A stretch of DNA of 56,958 nt from Gammaproteobacteria bacterium (GTDB lineage: Bacteria > Pseudomonadota > Gammaproteobacteria > Burkholderiales > Nitrosomonadaceae), in assembly GCA_030431985.1 (NCBI GenBank), contig JAUIIB010000015.1:1-56958 (forward strand), read 5' to 3'. How positions within the stretch are numbered: position 1 is the first letter of the stretch; every line of letters starts with the position of its first letter. A program made the translations under genes and the position numbers. Of the stretch, positions 55,841-56,958 are shown in pieces. The notes beneath the pieces were generated by a model, which did no database searches, was not told where the DNA came from, and saw only the letters and a list, made by a program, of their open reading frames with translations.

Positions 55841-56958
55841 TTATGATGTGTCACGCCCATAAACGTCTTCAAGGCGAACGATGTCGTCTTCACCAAGGTA
55901 GGAGCCGGATTGAACTTCGATCATTTCAAGCGGGACACGACCAGGGTTCTCCAGGCGGTGACGGGTGCCGACGGGAATATAGGTCGATTCATTTTCGGTA
56001 ACCAGAAAATTTTCATTGCCGCGCGTGACACGGGCCGTGCCACGTACGACAATCCAGTGTTCGGCCCGATGGTGGTGCATTTGTAGTGATAATGATGCCC
56101 CTGGTTTGACTACGATGCGCTTGACCTGAAAACGCTCGCCCGAATCAACGCCATCATACCATCCCCAGGGGCGAAAAACTTTGCGGTGTAAATGTGTTTC
56201 AGTGCGGCCGGTTTCCTTCAGGCTGTCGACTATTTTCTTTACATCCTGAGTCCGGTCTTTGTGTGCAACCAGAATAGCATCGGACGTTTCGACAACGATC
56301 ATATCTTGAATGCCTGCGCAAGTCACCAACCGATTTTCTGAAATGGCCAAGGTGTTGCTGCAATCGTGCAACAGTACGTCACCCTGCGACACATTGCCAT
56401 TTTGATCTTTAGGCAATACATGCCATAGCGAATCCCATGCGCCGACATCAGACCAGCCTGCGGTTAGTGGTATTACCATACCGGCAGGAAGTTGTGGATT
56501 CTGGCCTCCGGCAATATGCTCCATGACGGCATAATCAATTGATTTATTAGTGCACTGTTTAAATGCTTGTTTTTCAATACGGGTAAAATCGCCGTCAGTG
56601 GTGCCGTTGTCCCAGGCCTTACGGCATGCGGACAGAATTTCGGGATGACAGTGTTCGATTGCTTGTAGCCATACAGATGCGCGCATCAGAAACAAGCCGC
56701 TGTTCCAGAGAAAAGATCCAGCTTCAAGGTAAGTCTGCGCTGTAGCGGCATCGGGTTTTTCTACAAAACGTGCAATCGTGTATGCGTCAATGTGGGTGAG
56801 TTTTTCACCTGTTTGGATGTATCCATAACCGGTTTCAGGTTTGTCTGGCGTTATGCCGAAAGTGACGATATTCTCGTGAAGTGCCAGTTGAATACCCTGT
56901 TGTACTGACTGTTTAAAAACAGTCGTGTCAACAATGACATGGTCGGAAGGCATGACCA
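55841..56958 (-). CDS. Mannose-1-phosphate guanylyltransferase / mannose-6-phosphate isomerase, 5' end missing
   Basis: The frame is open to the right edge of the window, so the N-terminal part with the nucleotide-binding G-rich loop is outside. The visible 372 residues begin at the VMPSDHVI motif. They contain the FVEKPD block (IARFVEKPDAATAQ) and the WNSGLFLMRASVWL segment of the nucleotidyltransferase. The C-terminal cupin isomerase domain follows (PWGWYDGVDSGERFQVKRI, then HHHRAEHWIVVRGTARV, then GTRHRLENPG). This is the ManC/AlgA/CpsB type. It makes GDP-mannose, a precursor for many exopolysaccharides, and converges on the exopolysaccharide operon. Confidence 0.93.
   Translation of the reverse strand, partial: VMPSDHVIVDTTVFKQSVQQGIQLALHENIVTFGITPDKPETGYGYIQTGEKLTHIDAYTIARFVEKPDAATAQTYLEAGSFLWNSGLFLMRASVWLQAIEHCHPEILSACRKAWDNGTTDGDFTRIEKQAFKQCTNKSIDYAVMEHIAGGQNPQLPAGMVIPLTAGWSDVGAWDSLWHVLPKDQNGNVSQGDVLLHDCSNTLAISENRLVTCAGIQDMIVVETSDAILVAHKDRTQDVKKIVDSLKETGRTETHLHRKVFRPWGWYDGVDSGERFQVKRIVVKPGASLSLQMHHHRAEHWIVVRGTARVTRGNENFLVTENESTYIPVGTRHRLENPGRVPLEMIEVQSGSYLGEDDIVRLEDVYGRDTS

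Noticed and set aside
1..56958. CRISPR array or prophage
   Set aside because: No regularly spaced direct repeats of 24-40 bases, cas genes or phage structural genes were seen.

Overview
The window looks like chromosome of a Gram-negative proteobacterium with moderate-to-low GC. The gene order petABC-sspA-sspB, the secA / M23 peptidase / DciA group and the autotrophy-type inorganic-carbon cluster suggest a chemolithoautotrophic betaproteobacterium, most likely a Nitrosomonas-type ammonia oxidizer. That placement is an inference from gene content; no rRNA or nitrification gene is present here.

Region 1 (1-1.9 kb) is accessory DNA. It holds the 5' end of an IS256-type transposase with its terminal repeat, a 61-bp diverged remnant of a cobS 3' end, an AbrB/Doc toxin-antitoxin pair, a small membrane protein, and integron attC-like sites.

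Region 2 (1.9-12.4 kb, all minus strand) is a cobalamin operon: btuB, a small membrane protein, cobO, cbiA, bluB, cbiB, cobD, cobU, cobT, cobC and cobS. A cobalamin riboswitch heads it. Its expression platform shows three complementary segments able to expose or hide the btuB ribosome-binding site.

Region 3 (12.4-29.4 kb) is an inorganic-carbon acquisition cluster: an alginate-export-type porin, a SulP anion transporter with a STAS domain, a NuoM-like protein, a 1097-residue DabA with an intact beta-carbonic-anhydrase-like zinc set, a NuoL-like DabB, two more NuoM-like subunits, a separate protein with CxDxR/HxxC beta-carbonic-anhydrase ligands, and a second porin on the opposite strand. The usual DAB pump has one DabA and one DabB. 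Here four antiporter-like membrane subunits surround DabA. A nearly identical 55-bp module with tandem 22-bp-spaced repeats lies about 290 bp upstream of both the porin and SulP, which points to co-regulation.

Region 4 (30-49.5 kb) is mostly housekeeping: TerB-like protein, tRNA-Thr(UGU), sspB, sspA, the cytochrome bc1 genes petC/petB/petA, secA, an M23 envelope peptidase, dciA-like, a TPR lipoprotein, an RNase II-like protein with one altered catalytic carboxylate, a TonB-like protein, aroE, bioD, nudB, aspS and an FmdB-type zinc ribbon protein.

Region 5 (49.9-57 kb) is a compact, probable exopolysaccharide synthesis and export operon. It encodes a multi-zinc-ribbon protein with a degenerate GGDEF domain, a processive family-2 glycosyltransferase, a TolC-like protein fused to a GH18-like barrel, and an HlyD-type adaptor. 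It faces a ManC/AlgA-type GDP-mannose enzyme that runs off the window end. The expanded DAB cluster and this synthase/TolC-hydrolase/HlyD operon are the two best candidates for an under-described system.
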